A stretch of 64,000 nucleotides of DNA, taken from positions 1-64,000 of the forward strand of contig JAEUJN010000004.1 of NCBI GenBank assembly GCA_016794595.1, read 5' to 3'. Both the position numbers and the translations under genes were made by a program. Under the pieces are notes generated by a model. That model saw only the letters and a list, made by a program, of their open reading frames with translations, was not told where the DNA came from and searched no databases. Source of the DNA: Kineosporiaceae bacterium (lineage in GTDB: Bacteria > Actinomycetota > Actinomycetes > Actinomycetales > Kineosporiaceae). This document shows positions 18,956 to 27,594 of the stretch, piece after piece. Numbering within the stretch: position 1 is the stretch's first letter; each line of letters opens with the position of its first letter.

Positions 18956-20475
18956 GACCCCGCCCGCCACGGCCACCGCCACGGCCATCGCCGGATCAGC
19001 GAGGCCAGGCCGGCACCGGCCACCGCGGTGAGCACGCCGCCGGAGATCGCCCCGGCGGCGAACACCGTGGTCGCGGTCCGGGTCACGGTGAACGAGCGCA
19101 CCACCGGCGAGAGGGTCACCAGCCGAAGGTTGACCATCCGCGCCCGCGCCGTGCCCGCGGCCCCTGACAGTCGCATGGTCACCAGGTGCTCCCCGGGGGG
19201 ACCGTCGGCCAGCATCAGGTACCGCCCCGAGCCGGGCACCGGGTGGGCCGCGAGTGCCAGGAAGGCCGGCACGCCGTCCAGGTCGAGTTCGATGGTCTCC
19301 GACCCGCTGGTCCCGCGCAGCTCCAGGTCGAACTCGATCAGCTGCTCGCCCGGTTGGGCACGCACCACGGTGGCGGCCACCGGCGCCTTCCCGGTGACCT
19401 CCAGCCGGGGGTCCACCGGACGGCGGCGCACCGGGACGGCGCGGCCGAGCCGGGTCAGCAGCCGCCGGGTCCCGCGGGCCAGCGGCTCGCCCAGGTGGCG
19501 GCGCAACACCAGCGGCCGTTGCGGCAGCGGGGCGTGGTACCAGGACAGCAACCGGGTCGGGTCGTCCCCGGTCAGCGGCGACCACCCGTAGCCGACCGCG
19601 GCGGCGTGCCGGCGGTGGCGCCCCGGCTCCAGCCCGGCCACCGCACGCACCGAGCGGGCATACCAGTCGACCGGGTAGAGGTGTGCGGCGTTGATGGCCA
19701 CGATCGGGTCGCGCGAGAGCACCAGGGGAACCCCGAGCAGGACGTCGACCACCGCCTCCAATCCCGGCCGGCGGTGGTAGGGACGCCCGAACGCCGAGGC
19801 GTAGGAGTCGACGAACGGCGTACCGCGGGCCCGGCCCGGTCGCAGCCGCGGCAACACCAGGTCGATCAGGTCGCTGGCGCCGCCGAGACGGCTGATCGGG
19901 TCCTCGGGGGCATCCAGCAGGGTGAGGTGGGCCGGCGGGCGGGTCATGCTGACGGCCGCGTGAGTCACAACGGCGCTGCCGTGGCTGTGACCGATCAGGT
20001 GCACCCGGGGCCGGGGCCATGAACCGGGCGACCCGGTCGGCGGCCCGGTCGTCGACCCGGGCCGCGAGACGGCGAGCTGGACGGCGGCGGCCAGACGCCG
20101 GCCGTTGACCTGGGTGGCCCGCCGGGATCGGAAGGCCTGCACGATGTCGGCGTCGGTGGCCGACTCGTCGAGCCAGGAGTAACACAGGACGGCGTGGCCG
20201 GGGCCCAGCGCGGTGAGGGCCTCCAGCAGGGGCAGGTAGTCGGCGATCAGGGGCCGCCCGCGGGGATCGACCAGCCGCGGATCCCAGGCCGGCAAGGCGC
20301 TCACGCCGTCCGTGGTGGCCAGCAGGCGCTCGGTCACGCGGTACCCCGGCTGCCAGCCGTGGGCGAAGACGTGCACCACCTCGGCGTCGACCGACCCCGC
20401 CCCCACCGGGTGGAAGGCGCGCCCGTCGAAGCGGGCCAGGCGGTCCAGCAGGGGGTCGGTCACGATCACCAGCAT
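18937..20475 (-). CDS. Alpha/beta-hydrolase-fold protein with C-terminal membrane anchor
   Basis: The 512-residue protein contains a nucleophile elbow VHLIGHSHGSAVVTHAAV (GHSHG, lipase/esterase-like) near residue 170 and an oxyanion-type VFAHGWQPG early in the chain. A beta-rich region (residues 340-460) resembles no domain I recognise. A hydrophobic segment (TVFAAGAISGGVLTAVAGAG) precedes a WPWRWPWR tail, suggesting a C-terminal anchor with a basic cytoplasmic end. The substrate is unknown. The gene overlaps the convergent acyl-CoA dehydrogenase by 19 bp. Confidence 0.65.
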   Translation of the reverse strand: MLVIVTDPLLDRLARFDGRAFHPVGAGSVDAEVVHVFAHGWQPGYRVTERLLATTDGVSALPAWDPRLVDPRGRPLIADYLPLLEALTALGPGHAVLCYSWLDESATDADIVQAFRSRRATQVNGRRLAAAVQLAVSRPGSTTGPPTGSPGSWPRPRVHLIGHSHGSAVVTHAAVSMTRPPAHLTLLDAPEDPISRLGGASDLIDLVLPRLRPGRARGTPFVDSYASAFGRPYHRRPGLEAVVDVLLGVPLVLSRDPIVAINAAHLYPVDWYARSVRAVAGLEPGRHRRHAAAVGYGWSPLTGDDPTRLLSWYHAPLPQRPLVLRRHLGEPLARGTRRLLTRLGRAVPVRRRPVDPRLEVTGKAPVAATVVRAQPGEQLIEFDLELRGTSGSETIELDLDGVPAFLALAAHPVPGSGRYLMLADGPPGEHLVTMRLSGAAGTARARMVNLRLVTLSPVVRSFTVTRTATTVFAAGAISGGVLTAVAGAGLASLIRRWPWRWPWRAGSQPRAR

Positions 20476-20665
20476 CCACCACCACCGGCGCCCGGGCCCG
20501 GCGGGTGACGGCGCTCGCCCGCCTCGTCCTCGGCGACGGAGTGCTCATCGATGATCTCGGGCAGTCATACACCCGGCGAGTCTGTGACAAGTGGCCCCTT
20601 TTCGGCGTAGGGTCCGAGACTGGCCCAGTTCCACCGTTCATTCGTCGAGCAACGAAAGGCTCGCC

Positions 20666-22426
20666 ATGACGGCAGACTCGGGCCGCGCCATGGCCGACCA
20701 CATGGCCGCCTCCCCGGACGCCACCGCGCGCCCGTCGATGCGCCGGAGGGATCTGCGCCGCAACCGCGAACCCGGCGGACGCGGCGACGTCCTGGTCACG
20801 GCCGTCCTGGTTGCGGCCGCCGCCGGTGTGCTCGTGCTCTCGCCGAGCCGCGATCGCGTGTGGATCACTGCCGGTCTCGCGCTGCCCGCCCTGGTGGCCT
20901 GCGTGATGCTGCTGCGCACCCGGAGGGACAACGACGCCCTGCGGGCCACCGTGGCCGCCACCCGCGATCAGGCGGACCATCAGGACCGCCACGACGGGCT
21001 GACCGGACTGGCCCGGCGGCCGGTGTTCACCGAGCGGGTGCGGGAGGCGCTGGACCGCCAGGACCGCAGCGGCTCGGCGATCGCGATCCTGCTGTGCGAT
21101 CTGGACGCCTTCACCACGGTCAACGAGGCGCTCGGCCATCCGGTGGGCGACCGGCTGCTCACCCAGGTCGCCCGGCGCCTGGAGTCCAGCCTGCCGCCGG
21201 ACTCCACGCTGGCCCGGTTGGGGGGCGACGAGTTCGCGGTCCTGATCGAGCGGCTGCGGCCCGACCAGGCCTGCCTGGTCGCCACCGGCCTGGCCGACAC
21301 CCTGAAAGGCGTGATCGGCGAGCCGTTCGCTGTCGGTGAGCGTGAGGTGAGCATGAGCATCGCGATCGGGGTCGCCGTGGTGGACGCCGAGGGCACCCGT
21401 CCCGGGCCCTCGGAGGTGCTCAGCCGGGCGGACACCGCGCTGTACACCGCCAAGCGAGCCCACCTGCGCCGTCCGGTGGTCTTCTCCGAGGGCCTGAGCC
21501 TGCCCGAGGAGCACGACTGGCTGGTCCGGCCCGCGGTGGAACAGGCGCTGCGCGAGGGCCGGATCCTGGCGCACTACCAGCCGATCGTGGAGCTGACCGG
21601 GGGACGGGTGCACGCCGTCGAGGCGCTCGCCCGCTGGGACCGGGCGCACGACCTGGTGGGCCCGGAGGCCTTCCTCCCGGTGCTCACCCGGGCCGGCATC
21701 CTGCCCGACCTGACCGAGTACATGATCCGCCACACTGCCACCCAGCTGGCCCGGTGGCACCGCGCGGGCGTGGACGGCGGGCTACGGGTCAGCGTCAACA
21801 TCCCGCCGCCGCTGCTCGGCGACCCGCGCTTCGGTGACCGGGTGCTGGCGGCCCTGGACGCCGCGGAGCTGCCGCCCAGCGGCCTGGTGGTCGAGATCAC
21901 CGAGGAGTGGCTGCTGGACGACGTGGACGCCGCGGCCCGGGCCGTCGCCCGGCTGCGGCGGCGAGGGGTGCAGATCTGGCTGGACGACTTCGGGGCCGGG
22001 TACTCCTCGGTCGGCCTGCTCCACCGGCTGCCGCTGGACGCGATGAAGTTCGACAAGTGCCTGATCGAGTCACTGCCCACCGACCCCTGGTTGCGCCGCC
22101 TGGTGGGCGGGCTGATCAGCCTGGGCGAGGACCTCGGCCTGGACGTGATCGCCGAGGGCATCAGCCGGCCCGAGCAGCTGGACGTGCTGCACGAACTCGG
22201 CTGCCGGCTCGGCCAGGGCTACCTGCTGGCCTCACCCGCGCCGGCGGGCCTGATCCGGCCCCGGCTCGAGCGCGGCCGGGTCGGCGAGGAGGCCTGCCTG
22301 GCGCCGGACGGTCCGATGCCGGACAACGTGGTGCGGCTGACCGATGCCCGCCGCCCCACGGTGGTCCCGCCGCGTCACGCGGTGACCCGCCTGCCCGTCC
22401 ACGGATCCCGGCCGATCACGCAGTAG
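20666..22426 (+). CDS. GGDEF-EAL cyclic-di-GMP signalling protein
   Basis: The 586-residue protein has two N-terminal transmembrane helices (residues 35-85). A diguanylate cyclase domain follows with intact GGDEF at residues 186-190, but no RxxD inhibitory site in the expected position. The EAL domain carries EAL at 319-321 and the other metal/catalytic motifs: VEITEEW, WLDDFGAGYSS, MKFDKCLIES, IAEGIS and GQGYLLA. Both synthesis and hydrolysis of c-di-GMP look possible, with no feedback site on the cyclase. The ATG follows AACGAAAGG. The 3' end overlaps the VOC gene by 52 bp. Confidence 0.92.
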   Translation: MTADSGRAMADHMAASPDATARPSMRRRDLRRNREPGGRGDVLVTAVLVAAAAGVLVLSPSRDRVWITAGLALPALVACVMLLRTRRDNDALRATVAATRDQADHQDRHDGLTGLARRPVFTERVREALDRQDRSGSAIAILLCDLDAFTTVNEALGHPVGDRLLTQVARRLESSLPPDSTLARLGGDEFAVLIERLRPDQACLVATGLADTLKGVIGEPFAVGEREVSMSIAIGVAVVDAEGTRPGPSEVLSRADTALYTAKRAHLRRPVVFSEGLSLPEEHDWLVRPAVEQALREGRILAHYQPIVELTGGRVHAVEALARWDRAHDLVGPEAFLPVLTRAGILPDLTEYMIRHTATQLARWHRAGVDGGLRVSVNIPPPLLGDPRFGDRVLAALDAAELPPSGLVVEITEEWLLDDVDAAARAVARLRRRGVQIWLDDFGAGYSSVGLLHRLPLDAMKFDKCLIESLPTDPWLRRLVGGLISLGEDLGLDVIAEGISRPEQLDVLHELGCRLGQGYLLASPAPAGLIRPRLERGRVGEEACLAPDGPMPDNVVRLTDARRPTVVPPRHAVTRLPVHGSRPITQ

Positions 22427-23175
22427 GGCAGTCCGGCCGGATCCGAGAGCACCTGCCAGTAGGGGCCGCGGCTGACCGGCCGGGCACCCAGTCCCCGGTG
22501 ACGCTCGACCTCGGCCGCGGCGTCGTCCGCCCAGAACTCGAGGTGGGCCCGGGTCGCCGTCCCCGGATCCTCGGCGCCGAGTCGCTGCACGATCAGCCGC
22601 AACGGCACCCCGGACGACGGGCTCCCGGCAGTCGCCCCGTGGCCCCCTGGGGCTGCGGGCTCGAACGCGACCACACCGTCGACCTCCGGGAAGGCCCGAA
22701 CCTGCCAACCGGTGAGCCCGGACAGGAAGTCCACCTCGGCGGCGAAGCCCGCCGCCGGCACGTCCAGGCACACCTGGCTGACCCGGCTGCTGCCCGTTCC
22801 CGGCCGGGTCACCGGCGGCGGGACCCGACCGCCGGGGTGCGGCACCAGGCAGAGGACGAAACCACCCGGAGTCCGCAGGATCACGTGCGTGGCGTACGCG
22901 GCCACCTCGATCGCCCCGGCGGCCAGCGCCCGATCGTGGGCAGCCGGCAGGTCGGCGACGTGCAGATCGAGGTGGACCCGCGCCGGGCCGTCCAGGCGCT
23001 GCACCTTCAGGCAGCTCGTGCCCTCCGGCGGCAGCAGGGTGGCGAACTGGCCCGCCTCACCCCGTGCGGACGACACCGTGCTGCCGGTCGTCGCCAGCCA
23101 GAACGCCACCGTGTCGGAGTGCACCGCGGGGGGCAGGTCGAGGAAGGCGGTGAGCCAGGTGACGTCCAGGCTCAC
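22375..23175 (-). CDS. VOC (glyoxalase-like) superfamily protein, two-domain
   Basis: The 266-residue protein is a tandem of two VOC modules. The first runs from WLTAFLDLPP to VILRTPGGFVLCLVPHP and the second from SQVCLDVPA to VLSDPAGLPYCVIGRDP. A conserved histidine/glutamate pattern is partly present (VHLDLHVAD, AHLEFWADD), so metal binding is possible. Actinobacterial members of this two-domain type are mostly uncharacterised. The GTG start overlaps the stop of the sugar dehydrogenase lipoprotein gene by 4 bp, so the two are likely co-transcribed. Confidence 0.82.
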   Translation of the reverse strand: MSLDVTWLTAFLDLPPAVHSDTVAFWLATTGSTVSSARGEAGQFATLLPPEGTSCLKVQRLDGPARVHLDLHVADLPAAHDRALAAGAIEVAAYATHVILRTPGGFVLCLVPHPGGRVPPPVTRPGTGSSRVSQVCLDVPAAGFAAEVDFLSGLTGWQVRAFPEVDGVVAFEPAAPGGHGATAGSPSSGVPLRLIVQRLGAEDPGTATRAHLEFWADDAAAEVERHRGLGARPVSRGPYWQVLSDPAGLPYCVIGRDPWTGRRVTA

Positions 23176-24482
23176 GGGGCCGCCTCCGGGGTGATCCGCA
23201 GCAGCGCGTCGTCGCTGCCGTTGGTCGTGGTCACGTACAGCGCGCCGTCCGGACCGAGCCGGGCCGCGCGCAGCCGACCGTACTCGCCGTTGGTCTCCGG
23301 CGGGATGGCGATCGCGGCCAACGCCCCGGCGGCGTCCAGCCGGAGCAGCACCAGCTTGGCCCCCCGCAGCGCGGTCACCACCAGGGCGCCGTCCAGTTCA
23401 CCCCACAGCGAGCCGGTCAGGAAGGTGGCCGCGCACAGCGCCTGGGTGGTCTGGCCGGTCTGCCAGATGGCCGGGACGGCGTCGGGGAAGCGATCGAGAT
23501 CGGTCATCGGGACGTCCTCGTCGTAGCCGCCCGCTGTGCCGCCGCGGGAGGGATCCCAGCCGTAGTTTCCGCCGGCTCTCAGCACGTTGACCTCGTCGTT
23601 GACCCGGGGGCCGTGCTCGGCGGTGTAGACCTGCCCGCTGCCCGGTCGCACCGCCACTCCCTGAACGTTGCGGTGGCCGTAGGTGTACACGTAGCGCTCG
23701 GCGGGCTGGGCGGCGGCGGCAAACGGGTTGTCCGGCAACGGTTCCCCAGTGGTCAGGTTCAGCCGGAGGACCTTGCCACCCAGGCTGGTCCGGTCCTGCG
23801 GCAGCGCTCCGTCGGCGGTGTCCCCGGTGCCGACCAGCAGCGCGCCGTCCGCGGCGATGCTCGGGCGGCACCCCGAGTGCCTGCCCGATCCGGCGGTCGG
23901 CAGACCGGTCAGCAGGTCCCGGACCCGGGTCGCCGATCCGCCGTCCCCGGCCAGGCGCCAGGTGACCAGGCGGATGTCGATCGCCCGCCCGCCGGGCCCG
24001 TGGTTCTGGCAGGTGGTGAACAGCCGGCTGGACGCGAAGTCGGGGTGGACGACCAGGCCCATCAGGCCGCCCTCCCCGCGGGCGAACAGGTCGGAGAAGT
24101 CGGCCGACACCCGGGTCGCCCGAGCACCGGGCCGCAGCTGACGGACCAGGGTGAACCGGCCGGGGCGCTCGCTGATCAGCGCCGAGCCGTCGGGGAGGAA
24201 GCCGATGTCCCACCCGTGCTCGAGCCCTCGGGTGATCACCTCCACCCGCAGGGCAGGGGGAGAGAACCGCGCCGGCTCCCCGCCCACCGCCGGGACGGTG
24301 GGCACCGGGAGCGAGGCGGGGGGCGAGGTGGGCGAGGCGGTGGCGGACGGGGCGAGGGACGGTCGACCGGCCGGCGGCACCGTGCCGAGGTTGCCCTGGT
24401 CGCCCTGGTCGCCCGGGCCACCGCTGCAGCCCGCCGCCAGCGCCACGACGAGGACCGGGGTGAGCGCCCTGAGCAGGTTCAC
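23172..24482 (-). CDS. PQQ-dependent glucose/sorbosone dehydrogenase-like lipoprotein
   Basis: The 436-residue exported lipoprotein has a lipobox VVALAAGC at the N terminus and a Ser/Thr/Pro linker to residue 70. A six-bladed GSDH propeller follows: GWDIGFLPDGSALISERPGR, GLMGLVVHPDF, GTGDTADG, GGKVLRLNLTTGEPLPDNPF and YTYGHRNVQGVAV, with the cofactor-contacting YGHRN motif. Family enzymes oxidise aldose sugars in the cell envelope with PQQ. No PQQ biosynthesis gene is in the window. It is translationally coupled to the VOC gene. Confidence 0.9.
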   Translation of the reverse strand: MNLLRALTPVLVVALAAGCSGGPGDQGDQGNLGTVPPAGRPSLAPSATASPTSPPASLPVPTVPAVGGEPARFSPPALRVEVITRGLEHGWDIGFLPDGSALISERPGRFTLVRQLRPGARATRVSADFSDLFARGEGGLMGLVVHPDFASSRLFTTCQNHGPGGRAIDIRLVTWRLAGDGGSATRVRDLLTGLPTAGSGRHSGCRPSIAADGALLVGTGDTADGALPQDRTSLGGKVLRLNLTTGEPLPDNPFAAAAQPAERYVYTYGHRNVQGVAVRPGSGQVYTAEHGPRVNDEVNVLRAGGNYGWDPSRGGTAGGYDEDVPMTDLDRFPDAVPAIWQTGQTTQALCAATFLTGSLWGELDGALVVTALRGAKLVLLRLDAAGALAAIAIPPETNGEYGRLRAARLGPDGALYVTTTNGSDDALLRITPEAAP

Positions 24483-24500
24483 CGCCTCAGCATCACCCGC

Positions 24501-25667
24501 TCAGGCGTCGGGGGCGATCCCGAAGACATAGCGGGCCGCGAACGCGACCGGGTCCCACGCCGGTAGTTCGGCGGCCTCCGGGGGGATCGGCGGGTCGCCG
24601 GACGGCGAACCGGAGGCGTCCGCGTCGGGCACGTCCGACGGGCGTGGGCGGGCCCCGAGGGCTGTCACCGGCCGGGCCTGCAGGACGGCGATCGCCTCAC
24701 CCGGACGGCGGTGGCGCGAGATCGCCCACTCCACGTCCACCGGGTGCCCGTGGTGTGCCGCCACCGAGCGGACGGCGGCAGCCACCGCGGCCACCTCCTC
24801 CTCGTCGAGCACCGGGCGCGTGCTCAAGCGCGAGGGCATCGGGCGGGAGGAGACCTCACCGGCGGTGTAGTCGAAGACCGAGATCACGTCCTTGCGGTTG
24901 ACCTGGTAGCCGATCACCCTGCCGTCCCGGGCCACCTCCACGTGGTCCGGGGTCACCAGGCCCTGGACGACCGCTTCGCCGCAGCCGAAGTTCGCCTCGA
25001 TCACCACCCGGTCGGGGGCCCCGGTCACCGGGTGCACGGAGAACGCCACGCCCGAGGCCCGCGCCGCCACCAGCTCCATCACGCCGACCGCCATCGCGTT
25101 CGGCGCGGGCGCCCTGCCCCGGGCGGTGACCCGCGGGCCGTACAGGCTCGCCCAGCACCCGCGGACGGCGTCCAGCACCCGGTCGATCCCCGAACGCCCG
25201 AGGAAGGTGTCGAACGCGCCCGCGAACGACACCACGGCGCCGTCCTCACCGACCGCCGAGCTGCGGACCGCGACCGGCAGCCCGAGATCGAGGCGCTGCT
25301 CGCACAGGTCCTCGTAGGCGGCCCCGATCGCCGCGGCCACGTCGCGCTCGACCGGTTCGGTGAGCAGCCGGTTCCGGGCCCGGGCGGGGCTCAGCTCGGC
25401 CAGGCCGAGCCGGCTCGCCTGGCGGGCGAACGCGTCCACCGTGATCGCGAACCCGGCCGGGACCCAGATCCCCGGTGTCCCGGACAGCTGGGCGAGTTCG
25501 GCGAGCCGGGCGAGCTTGGCCCCCACCCGGGGCAGGTCGCAGGCCGTGGGCGAGTCCAGCCCCACCACATGGTCGGCGGCAGCGAACTCGCCATCTGGCA
25601 CGGGCTCACGCACGGGCTCGCGCACGGGCTCGGGCGCGGGCGCGGGATCGGGCACGGATTCAGGCAC
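24501..25667 (-). CDS. PEP/pyruvate-binding (PPDK_N, ATP-grasp) subunit, phenylphosphate-synthase beta-like
   Basis: The 388-residue protein is only the nucleotide-binding half of a PEP-synthase-like enzyme. GAKLARLAEL and VPAGFAITVDAF open the domain, followed by VAVRSSAVGEDGAVVSFAGAFDTFL, MAVGVMELV and VIEANFGCGEAVVQGLVTPD. VDVEWAIS and AVLQARPVT close it. No phosphohistidine domain is attached. A 12-bp repeat gives the leading Arg-Glu-Pro-Val units. The GTG start overlaps the companion gene's stop by 8 bp, so a heteromeric enzyme is likely. The size and split match the beta subunit of phenylphosphate synthase. Confidence 0.85.
   Translation of the reverse strand: MPESVPDPAPAPEPVREPVREPVPDGEFAAADHVVGLDSPTACDLPRVGAKLARLAELAQLSGTPGIWVPAGFAITVDAFARQASRLGLAELSPARARNRLLTEPVERDVAAAIGAAYEDLCEQRLDLGLPVAVRSSAVGEDGAVVSFAGAFDTFLGRSGIDRVLDAVRGCWASLYGPRVTARGRAPAPNAMAVGVMELVAARASGVAFSVHPVTGAPDRVVIEANFGCGEAVVQGLVTPDHVEVARDGRVIGYQVNRKDVISVFDYTAGEVSSRPMPSRLSTRPVLDEEEVAAVAAAVRSVAAHHGHPVDVEWAISRHRRPGEAIAVLQARPVTALGARPRPSDVPDADASGSPSGDPPIPPEAAELPAWDPVAFAARYVFGIAPDA
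25601..25645. repeat. 12-bp imperfect tandem repeat in PEP-binding subunit N terminus
   Basis: Units of the form CGGGCTCxCGCA occur about three and a half times. On the minus strand they encode repeated Arg-Glu-Pro-Val near the start of the protein. Confidence 0.75.
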
Positions 25668-27420
25668 GCCTGAGCACCGTCACCACACCGGCCGTGCCGT
25701 CCACCTCGATCTCGTCCCCGTCCTTGATCATCACTGTGGCCACGCCCACCGCGGTCACGGTCGGGATTCCGTACTCACGTCCCACGATCGCCGCGTGGCT
25801 GAGGATCCCGCCACCGTCGCACACACAGGCCGCCACCGTGCCGAAAGCGGGCGTCCAGTTCGGTGAGGTCGACTCGCAGACCAGCACCTCCCCCGGTTGC
25901 ACCCGGTGCAGGTGATCGGCGTCGGTGAGCACGCGGGCGATGCCGCGCACCCGCCCTCCCGAGGCCGCCAGGCCCACCAGCCGCCGGCCGGCGGCGTCGT
26001 CCGGGGCCTGTGCGCCCGGCGTCTGGCTGGCCCGGCCCACGGCCGTGAGGAAGTTGCGGTCGAGGCCGAAGATCTCGATCAGGATCGGGTCCTGCACCCT
26101 GTCGGGGACGGTGCCCAGCACCTTGGGCATGTCGATCCGGCGGGCCCGCCAGTGCTCGAAGTAGTCCCGGCGTGCCCGCACCAGCGACCGCAACTCGCCG
26201 TCGTGGGACCGCCCGCGCTCGGTCAGCTCGAGCAACTCGGGCCAGAACAGGAAGAGCGTGTCGTCGCGAGCGTCGGCGCCGATCCGGTCGGCGATCTCGA
26301 GCGCCACCCAGCGCAGCGGCAGGGCGGCGCGCAGGTCGATCACCGCGTTGTGTTCCTCCTGCCACCAGGTGAAGTTGGCCGCCTGCACCGAGGCCAGGCC
26401 GGCGTCGAAGACGGCGCGCCGGGACGGCGTCAACCGGGCGCGCGCGTCCTCGATGGCGGCGTCCCGCTCGGCGATCAGGGCGGCTCGGGCCGCGTCGCCG
26501 TCGTGGCCGTGCGGCTGGGTCAGGAAGGTCTTGATCATGCCCAAGGGCGGTGTGGGGTCCTCGACCCAGCTCGGCAGGGCGACGTCGCTGGTGCCCTCGC
26601 TGCGCCACCCGTGCTCGGCGAGCATGTCCCGGAACCGGCTCATCCAGGCCGCGGCCGGGCCGCCCAGCCCGTCCAGGGTGGCGACCAGCTCGGGTGCCTC
26701 GGTGGCCGCGAACACCGGGCCGAGCCCGGCTCGCCGCGCCTGACCGGTCAGGTCCCACAGCCGGCGGTCGGTGCGGCTGATCCGGGTGTCGACCCCCTGG
26801 AGGAAGACACCGAGCGCCGCCGGGTCCAGCCCCATGTCCACGCAGGCACCGCGGAAACCGAGGTAGTTCACCAGCAGCGGGTACATCAGCTCGAAATGGA
26901 TCTCGAAGGCCCTGCGGTGGAATCGCCGCGCCGACCGCAGTGCCTGCCCCAGGCCCGGCAGGTCGAGCGCGCTCAGGTCGAGGGCGCGCAGCCGCTGCCA
27001 ACCGGTCTCGATCTCGGCCTCTCGCTCGGCCCAGATCGCCGGGAAGTCGTGCAGCAGGTCGGGCAGCCGCCGGGCCATCCTGGCGGCCCGCTCGGCGATC
27101 TCCCCCGGGGAGGTGACCTCGATCGGCGCCGCGTAGGTGTGAGTGCCGGCCACCCGCTGGACGATCCCCCTGCCCGGTGGCAGGGGCAGGGTCTCCGCGG
27201 CCCACTGGGTGCCCCAGGCGTAGCCGTCCTCGTTCCAGATCGTGCCGAGCGGGGTCAGCCCGCGTGACCAGTGGTAGTCCAGGAACCAGAACCGTGCCTG
27301 GTCCCCGGAGGAGAAGGTGCGCACCGGCTCGACGATGTAGGGCGCGTTCTCGTAGGCCGAACGAAACCCCGGGTACCACTCGACGGCGACGAACTCGTCG
27401 ATCGGGATGACGGTCGGCAT
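25660..27420 (-). CDS. PEP-utilising mobile-domain subunit, phenylphosphate-synthase alpha-like
   Basis: The 586-residue protein ends with a PEP-utilising mobile domain. The phosphotransfer histidine is His542 in GGGILSHAAIVGREYGIPTV, followed by the IKDGDEIEVDGTAGVV strand. The N-terminal 440 residues are mostly helical and belong to the region seen in rifampicin phosphotransferase and phenylphosphate synthase alpha. There is no ATP-grasp domain; the next gene supplies it. The ATG is preceded by GAGGAGGG. A shuttle of phosphate from ATP through histidine to an acceptor is inferred; the acceptor is unknown. Confidence 0.87.
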   Translation of the reverse strand: MPTVIPIDEFVAVEWYPGFRSAYENAPYIVEPVRTFSSGDQARFWFLDYHWSRGLTPLGTIWNEDGYAWGTQWAAETLPLPPGRGIVQRVAGTHTYAAPIEVTSPGEIAERAARMARRLPDLLHDFPAIWAEREAEIETGWQRLRALDLSALDLPGLGQALRSARRFHRRAFEIHFELMYPLLVNYLGFRGACVDMGLDPAALGVFLQGVDTRISRTDRRLWDLTGQARRAGLGPVFAATEAPELVATLDGLGGPAAAWMSRFRDMLAEHGWRSEGTSDVALPSWVEDPTPPLGMIKTFLTQPHGHDGDAARAALIAERDAAIEDARARLTPSRRAVFDAGLASVQAANFTWWQEEHNAVIDLRAALPLRWVALEIADRIGADARDDTLFLFWPELLELTERGRSHDGELRSLVRARRDYFEHWRARRIDMPKVLGTVPDRVQDPILIEIFGLDRNFLTAVGRASQTPGAQAPDDAAGRRLVGLAASGGRVRGIARVLTDADHLHRVQPGEVLVCESTSPNWTPAFGTVAACVCDGGGILSHAAIVGREYGIPTVTAVGVATVMIKDGDEIEVDGTAGVVTVLRRA

Positions 27421-27554
27421 CACGACCCTCCTCGGAGCGCGCCGTCGCGCAGGCGGCCCCCACCGTGACACCCGGGTCGTCGCAGCGGCAAGTCAGGGTC
27501 GCGATCCCCGAACGGACCCGGCCGATCGCGCCGATGGGCACCGCCTCAGGCAGG

Positions 27555-27594
27555 CCTCAGGACGGCCTGAGGATGGCCTGAGGACGGCCTCAGG
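27555..27594. terminator. Twin CCTCAGG/CCTGAGG stem-loops at MCP 3' end
   Basis: Two hairpins with 7-bp stems and identical ACGG loops (27555-27572 and 27577-27594) lie in tandem. The second includes the MCP stop codon. They form a likely rho-independent-like or processing terminator for the MCP gene. Confidence 0.55.

Noticed and set aside
17573-21760. A 1395-codon open frame on the minus strand
   Set aside because: Only the section coding for the alpha/beta hydrolase region is in a real gene, and that gene uses another frame. The long frame is Arg/Gly/Pro-rich and antisense to aroQ, the acyl-CoA dehydrogenase and the GGDEF-EAL gene, a usual artefact of high GC.
22375-22426. Overlap of the GGDEF-EAL and VOC genes as a sign of frameshift or truncation
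   Set aside because: Both proteins end with plausible tails beyond their last domain motifs, and convergent tail overlaps also occur elsewhere here (18937-18955).
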